From Mesostigma viride (lineage: Eukaryota > Streptophyta > Mesostigmatophyceae > Mesostigmatales > Mesostigmataceae), in NCBI GenBank assembly GCA_009746045.1, contig RPFO01000246.1, forward strand, positions 2,640,758-2,704,757: a DNA stretch of 64,000 nt. The letters are read 5' to 3'. A program made the translations under genes and the position numbers. The notes beneath the pieces are model-generated. The model did no database searches, had not been told where the DNA came from, and worked only from the letters and a program-made list of their open reading frames with translations. Of this stretch, positions 1 through 10,888 are shown piece after piece. Every line of letters begins with the position of its first letter. The first letter of the stretch is position 1.

Positions 1-28
1 TGTCCTCGTCGCTCTGTCGCTTGTCTGC

Positions 29-2395
29 TTGTCTTGTCCTTGTCTTGTCCTTGTCCTTGTCCTTGTCCTCCTTGTCCTTGTCCTTGTCCTGCCTTTGTCT
101 CTGTCCTTGTCCTTGTCTTTCCTGTCCTTGTCCTTGTCCTTGTCCTTGTCCTTGTCCTTGTCCTTGTCTGTCCTTGTCCTTGTCCTTGTCCTTGTCCTTG
201 TCCTTGTCCTTGTCCTTGTCCTTGTCCTTGTCCTTGTCCTTGTCCTTGTCCTTGTCCTTGTCCTTGTCCTTGTCCTTGTCCTTGTCCTTGTCCTTGTCCT
301 TGTCCTTGTCCTTGTCCTTGTCCTTGTCCTTGTCCTTGTCCTTGTCCTTGTCCTTGTCCTTGTCCTTGTCCTTGTCCTTGTCCTTGTCCTTGTCCTTGTC
401 CTTGTCCTTGTCCTTGTCCTTGCCTCCTTGTCCTTGTCCTTGTCCTTGTCCTTGTCCTTGTCCTTGTCCTTGTCCTTGTCCTTGTCCTTGTCCTTGTCCT
501 TGTCCTTGTCCTTGTCCTTGTCCTTGTCCTTGTCCTTGTCCTTGTCCTTGTCCTTGTCCTTGTCCTTGTCCTTGTCCTTGTCCTTGTCCTTGTCCTTGTC
601 CTTGTCCTTGTCCTTGTCCTTGTCCTTGTCCTTGTCCTTGTCCTTGTCCTTGTCCTTGTCCTTGTCCTTGTCCTTGTCCTTGTCCTTGTCCTTGTCCTTG
701 TCCTTGTCCTTGTCCTTGTCCTTGTCCTTGTCCTTGTCCTTGTCCTTGTCCTTGTCCTTGTCCTTGTCCTTGTCCTTGTCCTTGTCCTTGTCCTTGTCCT
801 TGTCCTTGTCCTTGTCCTTGTCCTTGTCCTTGTCCTTGTCCTTGTCCTTGTCCTTGTCCTTGTCCTTGTCCTTGTCCTTGTTGTCCTTGTCCTTGTCCTT
901 GTCCTTGTCCTTGTCCTTGTCCTTGTCCTTGTCCTTGTCCTTGTCCTTGTCCTTGTCCTTGTCCTTGTCCTTGTCCTTGTCCTTGTCCTTGTCCTTGTCC
1001 TTGTCCTTGTCCTTGTCCTTGTCCTTGTCCTTGTCCTTGTCCTTGTCCTTGTCCTTGTCCTTGTCCTTGTCCTTGTCCTTGTCCTTGTCCTTGTCCTTGT
1101 CCTTGTCTCTGTCCTTGTCCTTGTCCTTGTCCTTGTCCTTGTCCTTGTCCTTGTCCTTGTCCTTGTCCTTGTCCTTGTCCTTGTCCTTGTCCTTGTCCTT
1201 GTCCTTGTCCTTGTCCTTGTCCTTGTCCTTGTCCTTGTCCTTGTCCTTGTCCTTGTCCTTGTCCTTGTCCTTGTCCTTGTCCTTGTTTGTCCTTGTCCTT
1301 GTCCTTGTCCTTGTCCTTGTCCTTGTCCTTGTCCTTGTCCTTGTCCTTGTCCTTGTCCTTGTCCTTGTCCTTGTCCTTGTCCTTGTCCTTGTCCTTGTCC
1401 TTGTCCTTGTCCTTGTCCTTGTCCTTGTCCTTGTCCTTGTCCTTGTCCTTGTCCTTGTCCTTGTCCTTGTCCTTGTCCTTGTCCTTGTCCTTGTCTGTCC
1501 TTGTCCTTGTCCTTGTCCTTGTCCTTGTCCTTGTCCTTGTCCTTGTCCTTGTCCTTGTCCTTGTCCTTGTCCTTGTCCTTGTCCTTTCCTTGTCCTTGTC
1601 CTTGTCCTTGTCCTTGTCCTTGTCCTTGTCCTTGTCCTTGTCCTTGTCCTTGTCCTTGTCCTTGTCCTTGTGCCAGCACGTTGTCCTTGTCCTCGTCCTT
1701 GTCCTTGTCCTTGTCCTTGTCCTTGTCCTTGTCCTTGTCCTTGTCCTTGTCCTTGTCCTTGTCCTTGTCCTTGTCCTTGTCCTTGTCCTTGTCCTTGTCC
1801 TTGTCCTTGTCCTTGTCCTTGTCCTTGTCCGCTTGTCCTTGTCCTTGTCCTTGTCCTTGTCCTTGTCCTTGTCCTTGTCCTTGTCCTTGTCCTTGTCCTT
1901 GTCCTTGTCCTTGTCCTTGTCCTTGTCCTTGTCCTTGTCCTTGTCCTTGTCCTTGTCCTTGTCCTTGTCCTTGTCCTTGTCCTTTCCTTGTTTGTCCTTG
2001 TCCTTGTCCTTGTCCTTGTCCTTGTCCTTGTCCTTGTCCTTGTCCTTGTGTCCTTGTCCTTGTCCTTGTCCTTGTCCTTGTCCTTGTCCTTGTCCTTGTC
2101 CTTGTCCTTGTCCTTGTCCTTGTCCTTGTCCTCTTGTCCTTGTCCTTGTCCTTGTCCTTGTCCTTGTCCTTGTCCTTGTCCTTGTCCTTGTCCTTGTCCT
2201 TGTCCTTGTCCTTGTCCTTGTCCTTGTCCTTGTCTTGTCCTTGTCCTTGTCCTTGTCCTTGTCCTTGTCCTTGTCTTGTCTTGTCCTTGTCCTTGTCGTC
2301 TTGTCTTGTCCTTGTCCTTGTCCTTGTCCTTGTCCTTGTCTTGTCCTTGTCCTTGTCCTCGTCCTTGTGCAGCACCTTGTCCTTGTCCTTTTCTT
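29..2395. repeat. (TCCTTG)n hexanucleotide array, about 2.4 kb
   Basis: The whole stretch is TCCTTG units with rare interruptions (near 422, 881, 1108, 1286, 1494, 1586, 1670-1692, 1830, 1982, 2049, 2131 and 2235-2310). The strand is nearly free of A, so all three forward frames stay open and code only for Leu-Ser, Leu-Val or Cys-Pro dipeptides; these are not genes. Interruptions cluster at both ends, as expected of an array that grew from its centre. Confidence 0.97.
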
Positions 2396-2405
2396 GCTTG
2401 ATTTT

Positions 2406-3016
2406 CTTGCGCCAACGGCCGTTGCAATTTGGAAATTAGGGTGTTATTTTTTTTTGCCCAACGGCCGTCGGAACTTTGAAATTAGGGTGTGATTTTCATG
2501 CGCCAACGGCCGTTGGAACCTGTAAATTAGGGTGTCATTTTTCTTGCGCCAACGGCCGTTGGAACCTGGAAAATAGGGTGTGATTTTCATGCGCCAACGG
2601 CCGTTGGAACCTGTAAATTAGGGTGTGATTTTCATGCGCCAACGGCCGTTGGAACCTGGAAATTAGGGTGTGATTTTTCTGTCGCCAACGGCCGTTGGAA
2701 ACTGGAAATGGTGTCATTTTTCTCGCGCCAACAGCCGTTGGAACCTGGAAAATAGGGTGTGATTTTTCTCGCGCCAACGGCCGTTGGAACCTGGAAATTA
2801 GGGTGTCATTTTTCTCGCGCCAACGGCCGTTGGAACCTGGAAATTAGGGTGTGATTTTTCTGTCGGCAACGGCCGTTGGAACCTGGAAATTAGGGTGTGA
2901 TTTTCATGCGCCAACGGCCGTTGGAACCTGTAAATTAGGGTGTGACTTTCATGCGCCAACGGCCGCTGGAACCTGGAAATTAGGGTGTTATTTTTCCGGC
3001 GACGGCCGTTGGAACA
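2406..3016. repeat. 46-bp palindrome-bearing tandem repeat, array 1
   Basis: About 13 units of a 46-bp repeat. Each has the 14-bp palindrome CCAACGGCCGTTGG, then AACCTGGAAATTAGGGTG and a T-rich linker. The array ends about 45 bp before a good acceptor (AG at 3061-3062), so it probably lies in an intron or 5' flank of the gene that follows. The same unit forms a second array at 4232-4890 inside that gene. Confidence 0.93.
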
Positions 3017-3062
3017 TAGTACTGACCTTCCGGCTATCTGTATGTTTTTTGCATGTGATCAG

Positions 3063-6000
3063 GGGCGTCCGTCAAGGCAGAGAACGGAGGAAGAGCGGAG
3101 GAGGTGGGCTTACAAGATTGAACATGGGGTGGCGGAAAGGCATCTCACAACATTTTTTGAGGAATGGCGCCAACGAGCACCGGGCACCGACTTATGGTCG
3201 GGGATTGTGAAGACCTTTGAGAGGAAGGGGCTGCTGACGACACGTGCTGGAAATGCGAAGCCCAGCATTTTGGACTCCTGGGAGCCAGCGCCGTCCTCTC
3301 AAGTGCACGACAAGAATCTAACCGACACCATACAGGCGGCGTTTCATCTGCGGCAGAAGATACGCCTAGTGCCAGACGATGTCGACCTCGTGGGGGGGTC
3401 CGCGATTGGGACTCAAGTACGGGTCCTTAGTAGCAACTTGTGCCAACTCCCGGAACTAATGAGGCATCGGACGGTGACGGTGCGGAATTGTAAGGGGCTC
3501 GCGCCGTGGTTCGTGGGGGCCGGCACAAGTCTGACGAAGGCAAAATGTGCCGTGCTGATCTTCCGGTTTGCGTGGCAGGTGCTGGCAGACCAGGAGCCCG
3601 ATTCTTACAATGCCTGGCTGGAAGAGAATCCAGGGTTTTCTGACAAAATTAAAAAACTGACGGGGGAGGACAGTGACCGTGCCGTGCAGAGGTTCGGATA
3701 CTTTCGTTCGCCAACGGCCGAGGAAGGGAGGGCCATTCTCCGGACGTACTCCAAGAAGGATATGGCGGCCGCGTGCTCCGAGGAGTTGATTACCATGGAC
3801 TTGAATTCGTCCGAGTGGTCAGATGCATCTGACCGTGAGGCAGTACTGGAGCTCACGAACACCGCGTTGGACTACATGCTCGACTACGAGAAGCCTTTCG
3901 TGTTTGCGCAGTTTGCCGTGCTGGACGGCAACCACTACACGCAGATGTTGAAGTCCGTGATTTTTGAGGGCTCAGACGAGCAAGTGAGGACTGCGATAGC
4001 TGGCGAGATTGCGGGTAAACAAAAGGGCAAGTACGTGGAGACAACCGAGGAGGCGTTTGATTTGTGGAGGGGGTTGGTGAGGGACGCGGACAAGTTCATG
4101 TACACCAATCTGGACGTGCTCAAGGGCTGGGAGGTGGAGGGGGAAGCACTGATCCCGCCCATGAAGGACATGCGGACGCCAAAGGTAAATATAACGGATC
4201 GGGTGTGGGAACGTTTTAGGCACTAGATGTGATTTTTGTTCGCCAACGGCCGTTGGAACCTGGAAATTAGTGTGTGATTTTTCTTGCGCCAACGGCCGTT
4301 GGAACCTGGAAATTTGGTTGATATTTTTCTTGCGCCAACGGCCGTTGGAACCTGGAAATTCGGTCGACATTTTTCTTGCGCCAACGGCCGTTGGAACCTG
4401 GAAATTAGGGTGTGATTTTTCTTGCGCCAACGGCCGTTGGAACCTGGAAATTAGGGTGTGATTTTTCTTGCGCCAACGGCCGTTGGAACCTGGAAATTAG
4501 TGTGTGATTTTTCTTGCGCCAACGGCCGTTGGAACCTGGAAATTAGGGTGTCATTTTTCCTGCGCCAACGGCCGTTGGAACCTGGAAATTAGTGTGTGAT
4601 TTTTCTTTCGCCAACGGCCGTTGGAACCTGGAAATTTGGTTGATATTTTTCTTGCGCCAACGGCCGTTGGAACCTGGAAATTCGGTCGACATTTTTCTTG
4701 CGCCAACGGCCGTTGGAACCTGGAAATTAGGGTGTGATTTTTCTTGCGCCAACGGCCGTTGGAACCTGGAAATTAGGGTGTGATTTTTCTTGCGCCAACG
4801 GCCGTTGGAACCTGGAAATTAGGGTGTGATTTTTCTTGCGCCAACGGCCGTTGGAACCTGGAAATTAGGGTGTGATTTTTGTTCGGGAACGGCCGATCTT
4901 CCAAAGTGTAAGGACAAAAATGTCAGGTCGTGTGTTGTATGACCGTTTTTTGTCTCAAACACTGATTCACATTTCATGCATGCAGGGGAGAGAGGCGCAT
5001 CGGAGGGTTGCCCTGATCGGAGGGGGGCTGAATGCAGAAGACGAGGCCGTTTCCAAAAAGTCGAGGGGGACGGCGCTGCTGGAAGTGCACAACTATTTCA
5101 AGACGCACATGGAGGAATCCTGGGATAAGCCGGAGGTGCCCCTTCAGGACCAGAAAGAAATATGGAATTTGATTCATGGGGTCTCAAGCAGCACTGAGAA
5201 GGCAAGGAAGGACGGGGAGGGGGAGGAGGGTGGTGAGGAGCGGGTTGGAGGGCGATTGAACGAGGGTGGTTTGTCCGAATCGGAGAAAACCCAAGTCTAC
5301 GACTTCATCTCGGCTGTGAAGGATGAAACGGTCGCTCCGAACGACGACAGTAGATGTGGAATACCGATTGAGGACAAGCTGGCCAAGGAGCTTGCAGAGT
5401 TTCTGGACATCGTGGCAGCGGACAAGCTGGACGGGGAGGGAAGGGTGATGAGGAAGGGGGGGGGATCAAACAGGAAGGGTGGAGGAGTCTAGCCCGCTTT
5501 CGATTCTGGCCGTCTATCATGGCAACCGTGAAGGCCAAACACGTTCCTCCTCAGTGCTTGTATGACTTGACATACATGGCCAAGATCTTCTGCGAGGTGA
5601 TGGTCCAGCTTTTCATGATCTACAACCGCGATTTGGGGAAATACCCCGAACCACGCGACCTCGGCTGGTTGCCGATGCAGCCTTCGGAATCCGACAGCGC
5701 CCTTCAGAGGGTGGTCGATACGGTCGCTGTAGCTGCCAAGAGAATAAGGGCGGTTATCAGGCCAACGGGGAGGGACGATTCCACCTTCCCACTTGCACTG
5801 CTGGAGAGGACGGATTTTTGGACGACCCACAAGGAGGAAACGAAATGGTGTGTCCTGATTGCGCCCGAACCCCCAACCGAACAGGCTGTGGTGCCCCAAC
5901 CCGTACAGCCTGTGGCGGGGGCTGTGGTGGTGACGGGGGCTGTGCCGGAGGAAGGCCAAGCCGAACATGCCGAGGCAGAGGACGTCCAGTCGGGTCGCCA

Positions 6001-8337
6001 AAAAAGGGGGGGAGAAGCGGGAACCCCCGCGGAAGTTTGGGTCGGAGGAGATGGCATCCGAAATCGAGCAGCAGGGCCCGTGGATTTCTAAGAGAGTTTA
6101 CACGTCTGACGGGGAAGAGACCTGTGAGTTCATGATGAAGACTTTCGCGTGGGAGAAAAGCGATGGGCCGACACGGTTGGCTCAAGTGGTACTTAATGCA
6201 ATGGAGGGGTTCGAATTTGTTGCGAAGAGGAAGGGGTTGAACCAGCCAGATATCAAGAATGGGGTAGTGCTGCTGAATTTGGAACATCACGCCAAGCTGT
6301 GGAATGATGAGGAATTGTTGAAGGGTCGAACGGGTTCGTGGGTGGAGAAAAGGGACTGGAAGGCGGCGAAGGATTGTGGAGATTTCAATGGTGTGAAGGA
6401 CGACTGGTCGTCGTACCTAAGCGATTTCACGGGATTCTTCAACCCACCCGTGATCTTCATTGGGTCAAAGGAGCAGGTGGATGGGTTTAAGGTCCTTCTG
6501 AAGGTACTTGGGAAGCGGCCACAGGGGGAGGATATTTCCAATCCCAACGGCCGTTCGGGCAAGGAAATTGCGGGTGCAGCCCAGAAGCGTCAGCTGGAGA
6601 CGGCAGGCGCTGGCACCAAAAAGAAACGCCGGAAGCGCGCCGCCTCGGAGACCCCCGCGGCCGAAGACGTCTCAATGGGGACGCCCTACCCTCATGATGG
6701 CGGCGTTCGGCCGGAGGGGGATGATGAGGATGTCGGGTCACAGGGGGGTGATGATGGGGAGGAGGTTGGTGATGATGGTGACGGCGGTGATGAGGGGGGC
6801 GGGAATGAGGGTGGTGATAAGGGGGGCGGGTCGAAGGACGGAGAGGGGGGGGTTCGAAGGGCGGAGAGGGGGCGGGTCGAAGGGCGGAGAGGGGGGGGGT
6901 CGAACGACGGAGAGGGGGGCGGGTCGAAGGGCGGAGAGGGGGGCGGGTCGAAGGGCGGAGAGGGGGGCGGGTCGAAGGGCGGAGAGGGGAGGGGGTCGAA
7001 GGACGGAGAGGGGGGCGGAGAGAAGGGCGGAGAGGGGGCGGAGAGGGGGGCGGGTCGAAGGGCGGAGAGGGGGGCGGAGAGAAGGGTGGAGAGGGGGGCG
7101 GGTCAAAGGGCGGAGAGGGGGGCGGGTCCAAGGGCGGAGAGGGGGGCGGGTCGAAGGGTGGAGAGGGGGGCGGGTCAAAGGGCGGAGAGGGGGGCGGGTC
7201 GAAGGGCGGAGAGGGGGGCGGGTCGACCGGCGCATCGGGGGAAGGGGGGAAGGAGGGGGGGGAGGGGAGGGAGGCTCGAAGGGGAATTCGGGGGCGTCGG
7301 GGGGGGGATGCTGGGGCGTGCCGTCGACTACTGCAAAAAGCTCCTTTCGCCTGGCGGGCACGTTCGATCAAGAGCAACGGCTAGTCATCTGTCAAAGGGT
7401 AAGTTAATCTGAGTGAATATGGTCGGTTAAATTATGATGTTTGCATATTCCCAAGTTTGATTTGCGAATGTAATGATAACTAATTGCGCCGCTCGTCATT
7501 GCTTGTCCCACCCACAGGTGACGAGTCTGAAGAGGAGCCGCCAAAGGATGTCATGCATGCCGGCCCACCCAAAGGGTTTGTGGAAGATTCGGAAGAATCG
7601 GAAGAATCGGAACCGGAGGATCCAGCGCCACAAAGACGTGTCACAGTTACCGCAACCCAGCCCAAGCCACTAGACAAGAAAGTGCCACCACCAAGTTGGC
7701 AGCCGTGGATGGAGAATCTGGAAGGTGTGGGGGGGGGAAACGGGTCGTGCCCCGCTCGCCTGTTGGATGTCCGGTTTCGGTATTGTGCAAGCACGGCGGT
7801 GAATTTTGCCAGTATCGGAAGAACCAACTCCAGCGCCTTGATACGTTGTGGAAGCCCACGTGGGCTGCTGATTCGGTGGCTAAACTCAATGCAGACCCAA
7901 TGAAGCTGGCACACATGCCTGATTTCCACGTCGACACGTTCCTGGTGCATGGAGTCGTTCGAAAGGTGGATAAAACGGGCGTGTGGTGCGTTAAATTTTG
8001 GGCAGAAGGGTGTGACGAAAAGGGAATCTGGATTAATGGGGAGAAGGGGACGATGCCCAACATAATTTTCAAGGTACAACAAGACGAGATGCGGAACTGT
8101 TTCAAGCCACCTGAGGGAACGTATTTGGAGTGGTGGATGGACAAGGGGTACCTGGCGACCAGATCTTCCCCAGCGACCAGATCTTCCCCACGACTCCAAG
8201 AGAAGGGGGGAGACCAAGCCGCAGGGCAGGGCAAACGAAAACCTCAAGGGAAGGCTGGCGCAGATGTGCGGGAGGGGGGTGTAAAGAAGCCCAGCGGACG
8301 GGCACCTGTAAAGAAACGCCTGTTAGTAGGTAGTTAG
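3063..8337 (+). CDS. Large uncharacterised protein gene (three exons visible, 5' end unknown)
   Basis: I do not recognise the family. Exon A (3063-4184) ends AAG|GTAAAT. Exon B (4986-7398) starts after CATGCAG in the same phase (0) and ends G|GTAAGT. Exon C (7518-8337) resumes in matching phase 1 after CCCACAG and ends in TAG. Together they give about 1,450 codons. Exon A codes for a soluble, mixed-charge region. Exon B runs through three frames: the changes fall at G runs near 5453-5464 and 6001-6013, and exon C has another at 7728-7737. The middle carries a basic KKKRRKR stretch, then acidic and Gly/Arg-rich repeats. The C-terminal part has cysteines in a CPVSVLCKHGGEFC context that could bind zinc, then a basic tail. 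No upstream start exon is evident. It could be a host gene or the open reading frame of an unknown mobile element. The frame changes may be assembly errors or decay. Confidence 0.55.
4232..4890. repeat. 46-bp palindrome-bearing tandem repeat, array 2 (intronic)
   Basis: About 14 units of the same 46-bp repeat as at 2406-3016, filling most of the intron 4185-4985. A three-unit block with two distinctive linkers (TTGGTTGAT and TCGGTCGAC) occurs twice, at about 4270-4390 and 4590-4710. This shows block-wise, higher-order duplication within the array. Confidence 0.93.
6826..7240. repeat. 24-bp GC-rich minisatellite inside coding exon B
   Basis: Units of roughly GGCGGGTCGAAGGGCGGAGA with G-run linkers, mostly 24 bp, so the frame is largely kept. 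In the sense frame it codes for Gly/Ser/Glu/Arg-rich repeats. On the opposite strand it gives Pro-rich open frames (DPPPSPP-like), which are only shadows of the repeat. Confidence 0.85.
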
Positions 8338-8842
8338 ATAGCTTACTTGATCTGAACTCGTGTACATTTGTAAAGATCGATCTGTACATCTGTCTCCATC
8401 TGGAGCATTCACTTGACTATTCAAAGTTCAAGTGGGAATTACTGGTTGGGTTGTGCACAGGCTTGTGCACAATTTTGGCAATAATTATAATTCGTTCTAT
8501 AAATAGAACTCGCGGGGTCGTGGAGAGGGTTGTGCAATTGTAAATAATCTACAACTTGTCTCACTTGCTTACCCTCCGAGTGCATGACACTATGACAAAA
8601 ACAGCCAATTTTACCCCGACTTGAATAAATTTTAATAAATGTTAATAAATTTTAATAAATTTAAGCAATCTAGTAATGAAAAGTGCACGCGGAAAGCGCA
8701 CCAGTGACCAAATGGCATGAAATGGTAATGATTTCATGTGGAAACGCATTCACAATGAGCATCAATTGTCATGTATTTGTTGAAATGGCGTCTCCTCAAG
8801 TAATAAAATTTGGCATGGGTATTGTAGATTGATTGTGGGCCC
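8338..8842. other. AT-rich 3' flank, no gene seen
   Basis: Follows the stop of the uncharacterised gene. TGTAAA near 8369 is a plausible green-algal-type poly(A) signal. A short TTAATAAAT repeat lies at about 8623-8664. No coding signal was seen. Confidence 0.4.
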
Positions 8843-9112
8843 CCCTATACTGGCCGTAAAATTTACTACCGTATACTTTTTCTCGTATACGGCAGTAAAG
8901 TTTACGGTAGTAAATTTTACGGCCAGTATACGAGAAAAAATTGACGGTAGTAAATTTTACGGCCAGTATACGAGAAAAAATTTACGGTAGTAAATTTTAC
9001 GGCCAGTATACTAGAAAAAGTATACGGTAGTAAATTTTACGGCCAGTATACTAGAAAAAGTATACGGTAGTAAAAGTTTACGGCCAGTACACTGGACAAG
9101 TATACGGGCCGT
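8843..9112. repeat. 40-bp TATAC/TTTAC half-site satellite, array 1
   Basis: Units of 40 bp with the layout TATAC-GAGAAAAAG-TATAC-GGTAGTAAAT-TTTAC-GGCCAG. The first unit (about 8848-8892) is inverted relative to the rest, so the array can fold back on itself. The same unit design recurs at 16892-17302. Confidence 0.88.
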
Positions 9113-9692
9113 AACCTTGTGATTTGTCCAACCTAGTGTATTGTGATTTGCGTTGTCATTTGACTTCATGGAAACATCATGTGGCAATAATTCAAATTAA
9201 TTAATCAATTATCAATCATTCAAATTAATGAAGAAACACATTATACTACTAAGAAACACACTAGTTGAATTAACCCTTATCAATCATTCAAATTTCCAAA
9301 TCAGCTCCACGACGTACGCGAAAATATGCCGAGCTATGGCTGCCGAGAATGCTCATAACTTTCGACTCAGGCCATGAAATTTAGTCGGGTTTGTTGCATT
9401 CGACTCGTCTTCTGATGACAAACACGCTGGTATAATTTCCGGCAGCTATCGTCCCCGATTTCGTACGTTCTCGACCTCGGCCTGCCCAGCAGATATCGCT
9501 ATTTTCGACTCGATATGGCGGCATTCCCTTCGTGAATAGCACGCCTGCGCCCCCCGCCCCAGCATTCGACATCTTCCCCGTAGCTATGGAGGCCCCAACA
9601 ACACCTGCCGCCCCAGAAACCCGGTCGCTGGACGACGTTCTTGCCGCAGCCAGCCCTTTCGTCGGCATCGCTCCCGCCGCTCCCAAGTAGCC
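9113..9692. other. Intergenic stretch, no supported gene
   Basis: AT-rich to about 9300, then mixed sequence. A minus-strand open frame of 117 codons (9381-9734) runs into the satellite and has no recognisable features, so I do not call it. Confidence 0.35.
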
Positions 9693-10886
9693 AAAGGAAC
9701 TTAGGTAATGCAACGAGGGAGGGAAGCTAAGCAAGGGAGGGGAGGAAAGCTACTAAGGGAGAGGGAGGAAAGGGAAGGGCATTAAGCTATGGGATATGAA
9801 AGGGGAGGGAAAGGAAGCTAAAGGAACTTAGGTAATGCAAGGAAGGAGGGAAGCTGAGAAAGTGAGGGGAGGAAAGCTACTAAGGGAGAGGGAGGAAAGG
9901 GAAGGGCATTAAGCTATGGGATATGGGAGGGGGAGGGAAGGAAGCTAAAGGAACTTAGGTAATGCAATGAAGGAGGGAAGCTAAGAAAGGGAAGGGGAGG
10001 AAAGTTACTAAGGGAGAGGGAGGAAAGGGGAGGGAAGCTAAGATGGGAGGGGAGGGGAAGGAAGCTAAAGGAACTTCGGTAATGCAAGGAAGCCCCCAAG
10101 CTAAGAAAGGGAAGGGGAGGAGAGCTACTTAGAAGGGAGAGGGAGGAAAGGGGAGGGAAGCTAAGGGATGGGAGGGGAGAGGAAGGAAGCTAAAGGAACT
10201 TAGGTAATGCAAGGAAGGAGGGAAACTAAGAAAGGGAAGGGGAGGAAAGCTACTAAGGGAGAGGGACGAAAGGGGAGGGAAGCTCAGGGATGGGAGGGGA
10301 GGGGAAGGAAGCTAAAGGATCTTAGGTGCTGCAAGGAAGGAGGGAAGCTAAGAAAGGGAAGGGGAGGAAAGCTACTAAGGGAGAGGGACGAAAGGGGAGG
10401 GCATTAAGCTATGGGACATGGGAGGGGAGGGGAAGGAAGCTAAAGGAACTTAGGTAATGCAAGGAAGGAGGTAAGCTAACAAAGGGAAGGGGAGGAAAGC
10501 TACTTAGAAGGGAGAGGGACGAAAGGGGAGGGAAGCTCAGGGATGGGAGGGGAGAGGAAGGAAGCTAAAGGAACTTAGGTAATGCAACGAGGGAGGGAAG
10601 CTAAGCAAGGGAGGGGAGGAAAGCTACTAAGGGAGAGGGAGGAAAGGGAAGGGCATTAAGCTATGGGATATGGGAGGGGAGGGGAAGGAAGCTAAAGGAA
10701 CTTAGGTAATGCAAGGAAGGAGGGAAGCTAAGAAAGGGAGGGGAGGAAAGCTACAAAGGGAGAGGGAGGAAAGGGAAGGGCATTAAGCTATGGGATATGG
10801 GAGGGGAGGGGAAGGAAGCTATAGGAACTTAAGTAATGCAAGGAAGGAGGGAAGCTAAGAAGGGAGGGGAGGGGAGGGAAGCTAGC
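9693..10886. repeat. Purine-rich satellite, about 125-bp unit, 10 copies
   Basis: Ten units marked by GGAACTTAGGTAATGCA (near 9697, 9827, 9951, 10074, 10197, 10320, 10448, 10573, 10701 and 10827), spaced 123-130 bp. The strand is almost all A and G apart from a few fixed pyrimidines such as AAGCTA. Long purine/pyrimidine asymmetry of this kind can form triplexes. Confidence 0.93.
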
Positions 10887-10888
10887 GG

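Noticed and set aside
21-2492. Open frames of about 790-820 codons in all three forward frames
   Set aside because: They are translations of the TCCTTG hexanucleotide array (dipeptide repeats only).
2406-4890. CRISPR-like spacing of 46-bp repeats, and TTAGGG-like words suggesting telomere
   Set aside because: Linkers are themselves repeated, so there are no unique spacers. ATTAGGGTG appears once per 46 bp and is not a tandem telomeric repeat.
6487-7377. Minus-strand Pro-rich open frame of 296 codons
   Set aside because: Shadow of the 24-bp GC-rich minisatellite in the sense exon.
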